Positions 8,356-17,104 of a stretch of DNA of 64,000 nt are shown piece by piece; position 1 is the first letter of the stretch, and every line of letters starts with the position of its first letter. Location: NCBI RefSeq assembly GCF_011602485.2, contig NZ_CP050022.2, positions 7,584,001 through 7,648,000 of the forward strand, written 5' to 3'. The DNA comes from Bradyrhizobium sp. 1(2017) (GTDB taxonomy: Bacteria > Pseudomonadota > Alphaproteobacteria > Rhizobiales > Xanthobacteraceae). Under the pieces are notes generated by a model. The model had not been told where the DNA came from. It did not search any database and worked only from the letters and a program-made list of their open reading frames with translations. The position numbers were made by a program, and so were the translations under genes.

Positions 8356-8949
8356 ATGACGGATTTTCGTCGCCTGACCGGGATGTTTTTGGCTGCGATC
8401 GGCCTGACCCTGTCCGCGCCTCAAACTTTCGCCCAGCAGCCCGACCGCGGCGACGAGCCGGGCCTGATCGCCGATGACGGCTATCAGCTCGAGCCGGAAT
8501 GGCAGAAGCAGGTCGTCTATTTCCGCACCACCGAGCCGCCGGGCACGATCATCGTGTCGACCGCCGAACGGCACCTTTACCTGGTGCAGCCCGGCGGGCG
8601 TGCGATCCGCTACGGCATCGGCGTCGGCCGCGACGGTTTCCAGTGGCAGGGGCTCGTGACCATCACCAACAAGAAGGAATGGCCGGACTGGGTGCCGCCG
8701 CCGGAGATGATCCAGCGCCAGCCCTATCTACCGCGCTTCATGGCCGGCGGCCCCGGCAATCCGCTGGGCGCCCGCGCCATGTATCTCGGTACCACCGTCT
8801 ACCGCATCCACGGCACCAACCGCCCCGACACGATCGGCACGAAGGTGTCCTCGGGCTGCTTCCGCCTCGTCAACAATGACGTCGCCGATCTCTACAATCG
8901 CGTCCCCGTCGGCACCAAGGTGGTCATCCGGCAGAAGCCCGAGCTCTAA
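8356..8949 (+). CDS. L,D-transpeptidase (ErfK/YbiS/YkuD family)
   Basis: The start is ATG 8356, with GGGGAG nine bases upstream; an earlier ATG at 8308 lacks such a site. The 197-residue protein has a signal peptide ending near ALSAPQTFAQQ and one YkuD domain. The catalytic motif is present: His152 (HGTN) and the nucleophile Cys168 in SSGCFRL. The enzyme acts in the periplasm, making 3-3 peptidoglycan cross-links or attaching proteins to the stem peptide. It stands alone; no peptidoglycan gene is near. The family is certain; which reaction it performs is not. Confidence 0.92.
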   Translation: MTDFRRLTGMFLAAIGLTLSAPQTFAQQPDRGDEPGLIADDGYQLEPEWQKQVVYFRTTEPPGTIIVSTAERHLYLVQPGGRAIRYGIGVGRDGFQWQGLVTITNKKEWPDWVPPPEMIQRQPYLPRFMAGGPGNPLGARAMYLGTTVYRIHGTNRPDTIGTKVSSGCFRLVNNDVADLYNRVPVGTKVVIRQKPEL

Positions 8950-8999
8950 AGCCCTTCCCTTCGACCACACTCCTTTTCCCGATTTTTCGAGAGAGCAAC

Positions 9000-10040
9000 A
9001 TGATGCGCACTTTTCGTGGCGGCCTGCTGATCGGGCTCGCCGTCGCCGTGCTGGTCGCCGTCTCGGCCATCATCTATGAATTCTACGACACCCGTACCCT
9101 GAAGCGCACCGTTCGGCGCGGCGAAGTGCTGTGCGGCGTCAACAGGGGCCTGCCGGGCTTCTCGATTCCCGACGACAAGGGCAACTGGACCGGCTTCGAC
9201 GTCGATTTCTGCCGCGCGGTGGCTGCGGCGATCTTCAACGACCCGGGCAAGGCGAAGTTCGTCCCGCTCGACGCGGGCGAACGCTTCAAGGAATTGCAGA
9301 GCCGGAAAGTGGACATCCTCTCGCGCAACTCGACCTGGAGCATGGCGCGCGAGCTCGACTACGACCTCTATTTCCCCGCGGTCGCCTATTACGACGGCGC
9401 GGGCTTCATGCTGCCGCGTTCGCGCAACAAGGAGACCTCGCTGGACCTGACCGGCAGCAAGGTCTGCATGCAAGCCGGCACCACGACGACGCTTAACGTT
9501 GCCGACTACTTCCGCGCCAACAACATGAAGTATGAAGAGGTCAAGTTCGACAAGCTCGACGACGTCGTGAAGGCCTACGACACCGGCAAGTGCGACACGC
9601 TCTCGGCCGACGTCTCCCAGCTCTATGCGCTGCGGCTGAACCTGTCGAAGCCCGGCGACCACATGATTCTGCCGGACATGATCTCCAAGGAGCCGCTCGC
9701 CCCCGTCGTGCGTCAGCGCGACGACGACTGGATGATGATCGTGAAATGGACGCTGTACGCCATGATCAACGCCGAGGAGCTGGGCGTCACTTCCGAGAAC
9801 ATCGACGAGGCGCTGAAGTCGAAGAAGCCGGAAGTGATGCGCCTCGTCGGCACCGAGGGCCGTTACGGCGAGCAACTCGGCCTCACCAAGGACTGGGCTG
9901 CACGCATCATCCGTCACGTCGGCAATTACGGCGAGATGTATGAGCGCAATATCGGCGAGAAGTCGAAGCTGAAGATCCCGCGCGGCATGAACCAGCTGTG
10001 GAACGCCGGCGGCGTGCAGTACGCACCGCCGATGCGGTAA
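9000..10040 (+). CDS. Periplasmic amino-acid-binding protein, AapJ-like, without its transporter
   Basis: This 346-residue protein starts with an N-terminal hydrophobic segment (about 6-26) and continues with a family-3 solute-binding fold. The early ligand-contact stretch (CGVNRGLPGFSIPDD, WTGFDVDFCRAV) and the length match the general L-amino-acid binding proteins such as AapJ. Those work with AapQMP, but no permease or ATPase gene adjoins it here. It is an orphan that must share a transporter encoded elsewhere, or act in sensing. Its N terminus has no obvious signal-peptidase site, so it may remain anchored. Confidence 0.87.
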   Translation: MMRTFRGGLLIGLAVAVLVAVSAIIYEFYDTRTLKRTVRRGEVLCGVNRGLPGFSIPDDKGNWTGFDVDFCRAVAAAIFNDPGKAKFVPLDAGERFKELQSRKVDILSRNSTWSMARELDYDLYFPAVAYYDGAGFMLPRSRNKETSLDLTGSKVCMQAGTTTTLNVADYFRANNMKYEEVKFDKLDDVVKAYDTGKCDTLSADVSQLYALRLNLSKPGDHMILPDMISKEPLAPVVRQRDDDWMMIVKWTLYAMINAEELGVTSENIDEALKSKKPEVMRLVGTEGRYGEQLGLTKDWAARIIRHVGNYGEMYERNIGEKSKLKIPRGMNQLWNAGGVQYAPPMR

Positions 10041-10108
10041 GGCAGGTCTCTCCGCCGCCGTTGCGAGCCAACGGGTCCGCGCGAAGCGCGGCCCGATGAC
10101 AGGCTCCG

Positions 10109-10176
10109 CGAAGCAATCCAGAATCCCTCCGCGGCAACAGTCTGGGTTGCTTCGTCGCTACGCTCCTCGCAATGAC
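10109..10176. repeat. Family-F intergenic repeat
   Basis: The element contains CGAAGCAATCCAGAATCCC, then a loop, then TCTGGGTTGCTTCGTCGC followed by CTCCTCGCAATGACG. The arms GAAGCAA and TTGCTTC pair. It lies in the 304-base gap 10041-10344 between two convergent genes, which otherwise holds only the family-D repeat next to it. Confidence 0.7.
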
Positions 10177-10210
10177 GAGCTTGGCGCGAGCGCTCTCCAC
10201 ACTCTCCACT

Positions 10211-10322
10211 GTCATCGCCCGCGAAAGCGGGCGATCCAGTATTCCAGAGACCTCAAATGTAGACAGGGAAGCTGCGGCATACTGGGTCGCCCGGTCAAGC
10301 CGGGCGCCGACACCGCGTGTGA
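10211..10322. repeat. Family-D intergenic repeat
   Basis: Two GC-rich hairpins (CGCCCGCGAAAGCGGGCG and CGCCCGGTCAAGCCGGGCG) flank a middle part with CCAGTATTCCAGAGA and GCATACTGGG. It lies between the convergent ends of the binding-protein gene and the acyl-CoA dehydrogenase gene. A second family-D copy is at 19200-19285. Confidence 0.72.
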
Positions 10323-10344
10323 GGCAGGGCCTTCGCGTCCCGCC

Positions 10345-11484
10345 TCAATATCCCCGCGCCCGCGCCAGCTGCTCGGTGTGGTAGTTGGCGTCGCCGAACA
10401 GCTCCTCGCATACCCTTGCGCGCTTCATGAAGAAGCCGATGTCGAACTGGTCGGTCATGCCCATGCCGCCGTGCATCTGGACGCCCTCCTGCACCGCGCG
10501 CGTGGCGGTGGTGCCGGCACGGGCCTTGGCGACGGCGACGCTCGATGCGGCCTTGGCGACATCGGCATCCAGTGCCTGCAACGCCTTCATGGTGGCGGCG
10601 CGGGTGATCTCGATGTCGACATAGAGCTCGGCGGCGCGGTGCTGCAGCGCCTGGAATTCGCCGATCAGCTTGCCGAATTGCTTGCGGCTCTTCAGATACT
10701 CGACGGTGCGGTTGAAGACTTCGTCGCTCAAGCCCACCATCTCGGACGCCACCGCGCCGCGGCCGATATCGAGCACGCCGTCGAGCAGGCCGGCGGCCTG
10801 ATCGACCTCGCCGAGCACGCTGTCGGCATTGACCTCGACATTGGCAAATTCGATCCGCGCCGCGTTGTGCGCGTCGACCATGATGGTGCGCTCGATCGCA
10901 ACGCCCTTCGCCTTGGGATCCACCAGGAACAGCGTCAAGCCTTCACGTTCACCGGCAGAGCCGGAGGTGCGCGCGGCGACGACGAGGAGGTCGGCCGCGT
11001 GACCATCGACGACAAGTGCCTTGGCCCCGGAGAGCTTGAAACCGTTGCCGGCACGCGCGGCCTGCAGGCTGGTCTGGAGCGGACGATGCTTCGCGCCTTC
11101 GTCGACCGCGAGCGTCGCGAGCAGCGAGCCGTTGGATATCTTCGGCAGGTACTCGGACTTCTGCGCGGCGTTGCCGCCGCGGTTCAGCGCGGAGGCCGCG
11201 ACCACGCTGGTGGCGAGGAAGGGCGAGGGCATCAGCGTGCGGCCGATCTCCTCCATCACGATTCCAGCCTCGACATGGCCGAGACCGCTGCCGCCGAACT
11301 CTTCCGGGACCAGGAGGCCGGCAAACCCCATCTCGGCAAAGGAGTGCCAGAGCTCCCTGGAGAAGCCAGTGCGATCTTTGCTGTCGCGCAAATGGCGCAA
11401 GTGCGACACCGGCGCCTTGTCGGTGATGAGCCCGCGTGCGGAGTCGCGGAGCATTGATTGTTCTTCGGTGAGGACGAGGGCCAT
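10345..11484 (-). CDS. Acyl-CoA dehydrogenase, smaller partner (379 aa)
   Basis: The start is ATG at 11484 (MALVLTEEQ), which fits the family's N terminus better than an upstream ATG. The protein has the three domains of the flavin-dependent family: an alpha-helical N domain, a beta middle domain and a C domain with RKQFGKLIGEFQ and the glycine-rich QMHGGMGM. The C-terminal catalytic Glu position is less obvious than in single-subunit enzymes. It follows a larger acyl-CoA dehydrogenase on the same strand, 129 bases away. Pairs of dissimilar acyl-CoA dehydrogenases often form heteromers in steroid or branched-acyl oxidation. Electrons would go to ETF. The substrate is unknown. Confidence 0.88.
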   Translation of the reverse strand: MALVLTEEQSMLRDSARGLITDKAPVSHLRHLRDSKDRTGFSRELWHSFAEMGFAGLLVPEEFGGSGLGHVEAGIVMEEIGRTLMPSPFLATSVVAASALNRGGNAAQKSEYLPKISNGSLLATLAVDEGAKHRPLQTSLQAARAGNGFKLSGAKALVVDGHAADLLVVAARTSGSAGEREGLTLFLVDPKAKGVAIERTIMVDAHNAARIEFANVEVNADSVLGEVDQAAGLLDGVLDIGRGAVASEMVGLSDEVFNRTVEYLKSRKQFGKLIGEFQALQHRAAELYVDIEITRAATMKALQALDADVAKAASSVAVAKARAGTTATRAVQEGVQMHGGMGMTDQFDIGFFMKRARVCEELFGDANYHTEQLARARGY

Positions 11485-11527
11485 GGTGTTGAATCTCAAA
11501 CGTCTGATGGAACGCGTGTTCGTTGCT

Positions 11528-11606
11528 GTCATTCCGGGGCGCCTCGAAGACACGACCCCGGAATCTCGAGGTTCCGGGCTCGCGCTATCGCGCGCCCCGG
11601 AACGAC
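11528..11606. repeat. Family-A intergenic repeat, copy 1
   Basis: The element begins GTCATTCCGGGGC and ends with the inverted partner GCCCCGGAACGAC, enclosing ACCCCGGAATCTCGAGGTTCC. It sits between two co-directional acyl-CoA dehydrogenase genes. Other family-A copies are at 15441, 36177, 55578, 57663 and 59596. Confidence 0.8.
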
Positions 11607-11613
11607 GGTGGAA

Positions 11614-12828
11614 TCAGGCGCCCGGCAGATCCAGGATGCGCTTGGCGACGATGCCGAGCATCACTTCCGTCGTGCCGCCCTCGATCGAGTTGGCCTTGGT
11701 GCGCAGCCAGGCGCGCGGACGGGCGCCCTGGCTGGAGCGTTCGCTCTCCCATTCCAGCGCATCGACGCCGCCGGCCGACATCAGGATCTCGTGGCGGCGC
11801 TTGTTGAGCTCGGTGCCGTAATATTTCATTGCCGAGGAGAATGCCGGATGGGCCTGGCCCGCCTTGGCGAGATCGACCGCACGCTCGGCGCAAGCCGCGA
11901 GCGCGGCTTCGTCGACGTCGAAGCTGGCGATCTTGCCGCGCAGCATGGAGTCATCGAGCCGCCCCTGCGCATCGGTGCCGACGGAATCGGCCGCGATCTG
12001 GCCGAGCGGCCGGCCGACGCCGCGCTCGCCCATTCCCGAGATCATCGCGCGCTCGTGCTGGAGCAGATATTTTGCGACGTCCCAGCCGCGGTTGACGGTG
12101 CCGACCACATGCGACTTCGGCACGCGCACGCCGTCGAAGAAGGTCTCGCAGAACGGCGAATAGCCGGAGATCAAGAGGATCGGCTTGGTCGAGACGCCCT
12201 TCGAGGTCATGTCGAACAGGATGAAGCTGATGCCGTCGTGCTTCTTAGCCGCGGGATCGGTGCGGACCAGGCAGAAGATCCAGTCGGCGTAATTGGCATA
12301 GCTCGTCCAGATCTTCTGGCCGGTGATGATGAAATCGTCGCCGTCGCTCTCGGCGCGGGTCTGGAGCGAGGCGAGATCGGAGCCGGCATTCGGCTCGGAA
12401 TAGCCCTGGCACCAGCGGATCTCGCCCGCGGCGATTTTCGGCAGATGCTCCTTTTTCTGGGCGTCGTTGCCGTACTTCAAAAGCGCCGGCCCGAGCATCC
12501 AGATGCCAAAACTCGACAACGGCGGACGCGCGCCGATTTTCGCCATCTCCGCGCGCAGCACCTTGTGCTCGGCGGCGCTGAGGCCGCCGCCGCCATACTC
12601 CTTCGGCCAGTCCGGCACGGTCCAGCCCTTGTCGCGCATGCGCTCGAACCAGACGCGCTGCGGCTCGGAGGAGAATTTTGTATTGCGTCCGCCCCAGAAC
12701 ACGTCGGCATCCGACGTCGCGGGCTTGCGCATCTCCGGCGGGCAATTGGCTTCCAGCCAGGCGCGCGTCTCGTTGCGGAATGTTTCGAGATCGGCGGTCT
12801 CGGAATCTGTGGACTTGGAGTCGCTCAT
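11614..12828 (-). CDS. Acyl-CoA dehydrogenase, larger partner (404 aa)
   Basis: I prefer ATG 12828 (MSDSK) with GGAAAC just upstream; an ATG at 12843 is also possible. The sequence carries family motifs: QGYSEPNAGSDLA for FAD binding, GQKIWTSYA, and a C-terminal IEGGTTEVMLGIVAKRILDLP. The N terminus resembles the subgroup that opens with an FRxETRAWLE helix. It is the promoter-proximal gene of a two-gene unit with the smaller dehydrogenase. The gene for a CMD-family protein diverges from it 137 bases away. The enzyme should oxidise an acyl-CoA to the 2-enoyl-CoA in the cytoplasm. The substrate is not evident. Confidence 0.9.
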   Translation of the reverse strand: MSDSKSTDSETADLETFRNETRAWLEANCPPEMRKPATSDADVFWGGRNTKFSSEPQRVWFERMRDKGWTVPDWPKEYGGGGLSAAEHKVLRAEMAKIGARPPLSSFGIWMLGPALLKYGNDAQKKEHLPKIAAGEIRWCQGYSEPNAGSDLASLQTRAESDGDDFIITGQKIWTSYANYADWIFCLVRTDPAAKKHDGISFILFDMTSKGVSTKPILLISGYSPFCETFFDGVRVPKSHVVGTVNRGWDVAKYLLQHERAMISGMGERGVGRPLGQIAADSVGTDAQGRLDDSMLRGKIASFDVDEAALAACAERAVDLAKAGQAHPAFSSAMKYYGTELNKRRHEILMSAGGVDALEWESERSSQGARPRAWLRTKANSIEGGTTEVMLGIVAKRILDLPGA

Positions 12829-12965
12829 GGTCGTTTCCATCAATCAAAATCGACTTGTTGGGCGCGACTCTGGGCCATCGCACCGTGGAATTCAACCACT
12901 TCCATGTCGCGCATTCGGCTATAGTCGCTGTCACGACGGTGCTTGAAAACAAAGAGGAAACGACA

Positions 12966-13511
12966 ATGCGCCTAAGACTTCTTTCGCCTGGCGAAATGAA
13001 CGAGAGCCAGCGGCAGACCTACGACGAATCGATTGCCGGCAAGCGCGGCAAGCCGCCGGCCCCGATGATGGCCTGGCTCAACAGTCCGGAGATGGCGCGT
13101 CATGCCACGCGGCTCGGCGAGGTACTGCGCTTCGACACGATCTTCCCGGCAAAACTCTCGGAGATCGCGATCCTGGTGACGGCGCGGCACTGGACCGCGC
13201 ATTACGAATGGTACGCGCACAAACGCCTCGCGCTCGCCGGTGGCATGGACCCCGGCATCATCGAGGCGATCCGCGACCGCCGCACGCCAGACTTCGACGA
13301 CCCCAAGGGCAAGATGATCTACGACGTCGCGAAGTCGCTGCATGAGGGACACGGCGTCGAGAAGGGCCTGTATGACGAGGCGGTGAGGGTGCTGAGCGAG
13401 CGCGGCGTCGTCGAGGTGATCGGGCTGTGCGGCTATTACACGCTGGTGTCGATGACGCTGAACACGTTCGAGTTCGGCCTGCCCGAGGGAGAAGTCTCGG
13501 AGCTGGCCTAG
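12966..13511 (+). CDS. Carboxymuconolactone decarboxylase (CMD) family protein
   Basis: The start is ATG 12966, behind AAGAGGAAAC. The 181-residue protein has the CMD core: LSEIAILVTARHWTAHYEWYAH, then a helix with AGGMDPGIIEAI, and a closing helical repeat. It lacks the CxxC pair of AhpD peroxidases, so it is more likely a decarboxylase-like or hydrolase-like member than a peroxidase. It diverges from an acyl-CoA dehydrogenase pair and is followed 89 bases later by a VOC protein, which suggests a small catabolic locus for a ring or lactone compound. That is inference. Confidence 0.85.
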   Translation: MRLRLLSPGEMNESQRQTYDESIAGKRGKPPAPMMAWLNSPEMARHATRLGEVLRFDTIFPAKLSEIAILVTARHWTAHYEWYAHKRLALAGGMDPGIIEAIRDRRTPDFDDPKGKMIYDVAKSLHEGHGVEKGLYDEAVRVLSERGVVEVIGLCGYYTLVSMTLNTFEFGLPEGEVSELA

Positions 13512-13600
13512 TTTCTGATCCGGAAACGATGGGTTTCGGGATGGGCAATGGCGCTGTCCCGAGTCCCGCTCTATGTGCATGTTTTCAACGGAGCATTCAC

Positions 13601-14095
13601 ATGTCGCAGAACCAAGCCGTCGCCGCCGGCACCAGGATCGGCCACGTCCATCTCAAGGTCGCCGATCTCGACCGCGCGCTGGGCTTCTATTGCGGCGTGC
13701 TCGGCTTCGAGCTGATGCAGCGCATGGGCTCGGGCGCGGCCTTCATCTCGGCCGGCGGGTACCATCACCACATCGGGCTCAACACCTGGGAAAGCAAGGG
13801 CGGCTCGCCGCCGCCGCCGGGCACCACGGGGCTATTCCACACCGCGATCCTCTATCCGACGCGGCCGGCGCTGGCGGATGCGCTGCACCGGGTGCTCACG
13901 GCCGGCATTGCGCTGGACGGTGCCAGCGACCACGGCGTCAGCGAAGCGCTTTACTTGCGCGATCCCGACCAGAACGGCGTCGAGCTGTATTGGGACAAGC
14001 CGCGGGAGCAATGGCCGTTCGGGCCGGACGGGAAGCTTGCGATGTTCACCAAACGGCTGGATGTCGAGGCGTTGTTGAAGCAGCGGGAAGCTTAA
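13601..14095 (+). CDS. VOC (glyoxalase/extradiol dioxygenase) family protein
   Basis: ATG 13601 follows a CGGAG ribosome site; the frame is open further upstream but without a start of similar quality. The 164-residue protein holds two beta-alpha-beta-beta-beta modules. Likely metal ligands are His15 (GHVHLKVADL), the His in LFHTAILYP and the Glu in GVELYWD. The ending DPDQNGVELYWDKP is typical of CatE-like ring-cleavage or glyoxalase-like members. It is probably co-transcribed with the CMD gene. A dioxygenase or isomerase role is possible; I cannot choose between them. Confidence 0.87.
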   Translation: MSQNQAVAAGTRIGHVHLKVADLDRALGFYCGVLGFELMQRMGSGAAFISAGGYHHHIGLNTWESKGGSPPPPGTTGLFHTAILYPTRPALADALHRVLTAGIALDGASDHGVSEALYLRDPDQNGVELYWDKPREQWPFGPDGKLAMFTKRLDVEALLKQREA

Positions 14096-14194
14096 CTGCG
14101 TAGGGTGGGTTAGCCGAAGGCGTAACCCACCATGCCTCAGCGAATGCGGGACGCAGTTGGTGGATTACGCCTTCGGCTAATCCACCCTACGCAG
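14096..14194. repeat. Family-C long inverted repeat between convergent genes
   Basis: The arms CTGCGTAGGGTGG and CCACCCTACGCAG, extended by TTAGCCGAAGGCG and its partner CGCCTTCGGCTAA, pair nearly end to end. The element fills the gap between the VOC gene and the MFS gene. Its outer TAG supplies the stop codon of the MFS gene (14187-14189, minus strand). It may end transcription from both sides. Confidence 0.85.
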
Positions 14195-15425
14195 TCTTCG
14201 TGTGCCGCTTCCCCCGCACCATGATCAGCGCCGCCGCCACCACCTCCAGCGCGATGCAGAGATAGAACGGCAGCGAATACCCGCCGGACCAGTCGCGCAA
14301 GGCCCCGACGACGCCGGGGCCGAATGCGTAGGTCACCTGGTTGATCGCGGTGTTGAGGCTGATCAGCACGCCGAACGAGGCACTGTCGAACTCCCGCTGC
14401 ACGATCAGCGACGGCAGCGTGATGAGGTTGCCGACCGAGAAGCCGAACAGGGCGCAGGCCGCGATCAGGGCGTAGTCGTTGTGCAGATTGATGACGACGC
14501 ATAGCGCCGCCGCCTGGCTCAGGAACGACAGCGCCGAGGCCAGCCGCTGGTTGAGGCGGTCGATCACCAGCGAGAACAGCACGCGGCCGACCACCGCCAT
14601 CGCCGTCAGCACCGCGACGGCGACTGCGGCACGCTCGCGGCCGATCACGGGATCGAGGAACGAGATCAGGTGCACGATGAAGCCGACCTGCGCGAACAGC
14701 ACCAGGGCAAAGGCAATGGTCACGGTGAGGAAACCGACGTCACGCATCGCCTGCGCGCGGATCTCCGCCGAGGATTGCGGCTTCGGCTTTGTCGCCGCGT
14801 GCGCGCCGTGAAGATCGGGCGGCCGTCCGACGAGAACGAGGATCACCGGCAGCAGCAGCACCAGCATGGCGCCGGCCGTGGCGTACATCGCACTGGCGAA
14901 ACCGATATGGCTGATCAGCATCACTAGCAGCGGCACGCCGACGATGCCGCCGAAGCTCGCGCCGTTCAGCGCGAGGCTGATCGCCATGCCGCGCCTGTGG
15001 TCGAACCACAGGCTGATCGTGTTGGTGATCATGGCAAGGCTGGTGCCGGCCCAGCCGAAGGCGAGCACGGCATTGGCGAGATAAAGCTGCCAGGGCTCGC
15101 GCACCGCGCCGATCGCGACCGCGGCCGCTGCCATCGCCAGCGTGCCCGCGATCAGGCACAGCCGCGCACCATATTTTCGGACGGCTTCGCCGACGAACAC
15201 GACGAGCAGCGCACCGAACAGATAGAAGAACGTCGTGCCCGCGGAGATCAGCGAGGCCGGCCAGCCCCGCGCGCGCTGCAGCTCGGCGACATAGACGCTC
15301 TGGCCGTAGAAGCCGAGCCCCCAGCCGAAGGTCGCGAGCAGGAAGCAGACCGCGACGATGCGCCAGCCTTCGTAGCGGAGGGAGGTTTCGTCGATCGGCA
15401 TGGTGGGACGTGGATTGTCGAGCAT
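14187..15425 (-). CDS. MFS transporter (412 aa)
   Basis: The start is ATG 15425, with GAGGAG eight to nine bases upstream. The protein has about twelve hydrophobic helices with a central cytoplasmic loop near residue 200 (GRPPDLHGAHAATKPKPQ). It resembles the monocarboxylate/oxalate-formate group of the major facilitator superfamily, with GWGLGFYGQSVYVAEL at the start of the first half. Substrate unknown. A second MFS gene lies upstream on the same strand beyond a family-A repeat. The last codons run into the family-C repeat. Confidence 0.88.
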   Translation of the reverse strand: MLDNPRPTMPIDETSLRYEGWRIVAVCFLLATFGWGLGFYGQSVYVAELQRARGWPASLISAGTTFFYLFGALLVVFVGEAVRKYGARLCLIAGTLAMAAAAVAIGAVREPWQLYLANAVLAFGWAGTSLAMITNTISLWFDHRRGMAISLALNGASFGGIVGVPLLVMLISHIGFASAMYATAGAMLVLLLPVILVLVGRPPDLHGAHAATKPKPQSSAEIRAQAMRDVGFLTVTIAFALVLFAQVGFIVHLISFLDPVIGRERAAVAVAVLTAMAVVGRVLFSLVIDRLNQRLASALSFLSQAAALCVVINLHNDYALIAACALFGFSVGNLITLPSLIVQREFDSASFGVLISLNTAINQVTYAFGPGVVGALRDWSGGYSLPFYLCIALEVVAAALIMVRGKRHTKTA

Positions 15426-15440
15426 TTCTTTGCTCCTCGC

Positions 15441-15520
15441 CGTCATTCCGGGGCGATGCGACGCATCGAACCCGGAATCTCGAGATTCCGGGCTCACCCT
15501 TCGGGTGCCCCGGAATGACG
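15441..15520. repeat. Family-A intergenic repeat, copy 2
   Basis: It begins CGTCATTCCGGGGCGATGCG and ends GGTGCCCCGGAATGACG, with the internal ACCCGGAATCTCGAGATTCC. This copy has no nested 16-base palindrome. It lies just upstream of the MFS start at 15425. Confidence 0.82.
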
Positions 15521-15647
15521 GCGGAAATTGAAGGACGTTGATGGCCTGACGAGCCTGTTCATGACGAGCATCATGTAACAACCGCGCTCCCGAAAATCAC
15601 TTCGACCGCGGTCGAAGCATCAACGTTGCTGACAGCCTCCTGCCAAC

Positions 15648-16895
15648 TCAGATCGCATCCGGGAACTCGCCCATCGCGGCATCCAGCTGGGCCTTGCGGC
15701 GGCGCGCCCAGGACGCCAGCGTGAGCACGGCGAGACCGAGCACGATGGGCGGAAACACCACCATGTTCACCGCGGACCAGCCGTAATTGGCCAGCAGCTG
15801 GCCGGAGGAGAACGAGCCGATCGCCATCATGCCGAAAACGAGGAAATCGTTGAAGGCCTGGACCTTGTTGCGCTCCTGCGGACGGTGCGTCTCCAGCACC
15901 AGCGCGGAAGCGCCGATGAAGGAGAAATTCCAGCCCACGCCGAGCACGATCAGCGTCGCCCAGAAATGCATCGCGGTGATCCCGGACAGGCCGATGCCGG
16001 CGGCGCCGGCCTCCAGCAGCAGCCCGGCCGCGACGACCTTGGGGGCGCCGAAGCGCGCGATCAGCGCACCCGTGAAGAAGCTCGGCCCGTACATGGCGAC
16101 GATGTGCCACTGAATGCCGAAATTGGAATCGGACACGGACAGGCCGCACATCTTCATGGCGAGCGGCGCCGAGGTCATCACCAGGTTCATCATGGGATAG
16201 GAGATGACGCCGCACAGGGCGGCCGCGATGAAGCGCGGCTGGGTCACGATCTCGAGCAGCGGTCGTCCGCCATGCAGATCGGCCGGCGCGGGCCTGGGCA
16301 TATCGACCCCGGCGACGATGCCCATCGCGACCAGCGCCACCGCGGCCTGCACCAGGAAGCTGAAGGCGAACAGATAAGGCGACCAGACGTCCATCGTCCA
16401 TTGCACGAGCTGCGGACCGAGCACGCCGGCGAACACGCCGCCCGCCATCACCCACGACACCGCCTTGGGCCGATAGGCCGCGCTGGCGCCGTCGGCGGCG
16501 GCGAAGCGATAGGATTGCGCGACCGCGCCGTAGAGACCGCCGAGGAAGGTCGCGATGCAAAACAGTGCGAACGAGCCGTGCAGGATCGCGTACGATCCCA
16601 GGAGACCGGTAAGCATGCCGAGGCCCGCGCCGACGACGAAGGCGGCGCGACGGCCGAAGCGGCGCGAGATCGCGCCGGTCGGCAAGGTGCCGGCGGCGAG
16701 CCCCAGCACGTACATCGACAGCGGCACGGTTGCGAGCGACATGTCCGGCGCAAGCGTCGCGCCGACGATCGAGCCGGTGGCGAAGATCACGGCGGAATTT
16801 GCGCCCGTCAGCGCCTGCGCGGCAGCGAGGCGTACCACATTGGCGCGGACGCGCGAATCGTCGGTGATTTCGGCGATAGAGGTGACGTCAGACAT
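15648..16895 (-). CDS. MFS transporter (415 aa)
   Basis: The start is ATG 16895 (MSDVTSIAEI). Twelve hydrophobic segments are visible. The first-half signature is ISRRFGRRAAFV, and a cytoplasmic loop near residue 200 (PRPAPADLHGGRP) separates the halves. It resembles the group often annotated as YbfB/YjiJ-like or drug:proton antiporters. It is divergent from the S9 peptidase gene and upstream of another MFS gene, but a 222-base gap with a repeat makes co-transcription uncertain. Substrate unknown. Confidence 0.88.
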   Translation of the reverse strand: MSDVTSIAEITDDSRVRANVVRLAAAQALTGANSAVIFATGSIVGATLAPDMSLATVPLSMYVLGLAAGTLPTGAISRRFGRRAAFVVGAGLGMLTGLLGSYAILHGSFALFCIATFLGGLYGAVAQSYRFAAADGASAAYRPKAVSWVMAGGVFAGVLGPQLVQWTMDVWSPYLFAFSFLVQAAVALVAMGIVAGVDMPRPAPADLHGGRPLLEIVTQPRFIAAALCGVISYPMMNLVMTSAPLAMKMCGLSVSDSNFGIQWHIVAMYGPSFFTGALIARFGAPKVVAAGLLLEAGAAGIGLSGITAMHFWATLIVLGVGWNFSFIGASALVLETHRPQERNKVQAFNDFLVFGMMAIGSFSSGQLLANYGWSAVNMVVFPPIVLGLAVLTLASWARRRKAQLDAAMGEFPDAI

Positions 16896-17104
16896 TGGGG
16901 TTTCCGCCCCAAGGGGGCTCAAAGGGGGCTCACGGAGGACCTTGATGATTCCCGGCACTATGGCGGGGCCCGGGAGGGCGGGCAACCGGCGCAAACGGGC
17001 GCGGGCCATGCCCGTGACGCAATCGGGCGGATGATAGCGGGCCGTGCGCTTGACGGCTTGCGCTCGATCAAATCCTATCCGCTGCGCTTCCCGGAGTTTC
17101 GCTC

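Noticed and set aside
10096..12924. Two long plus-strand frames (453 and 488 codons) opposite the acyl-CoA dehydrogenases
   Set aside because: They are antisense shadows; the minus-strand proteins have all the family motifs.
12966..13511. AhpD-type alkyl hydroperoxidase
   Set aside because: The CxxC redox pair required for that activity is missing.
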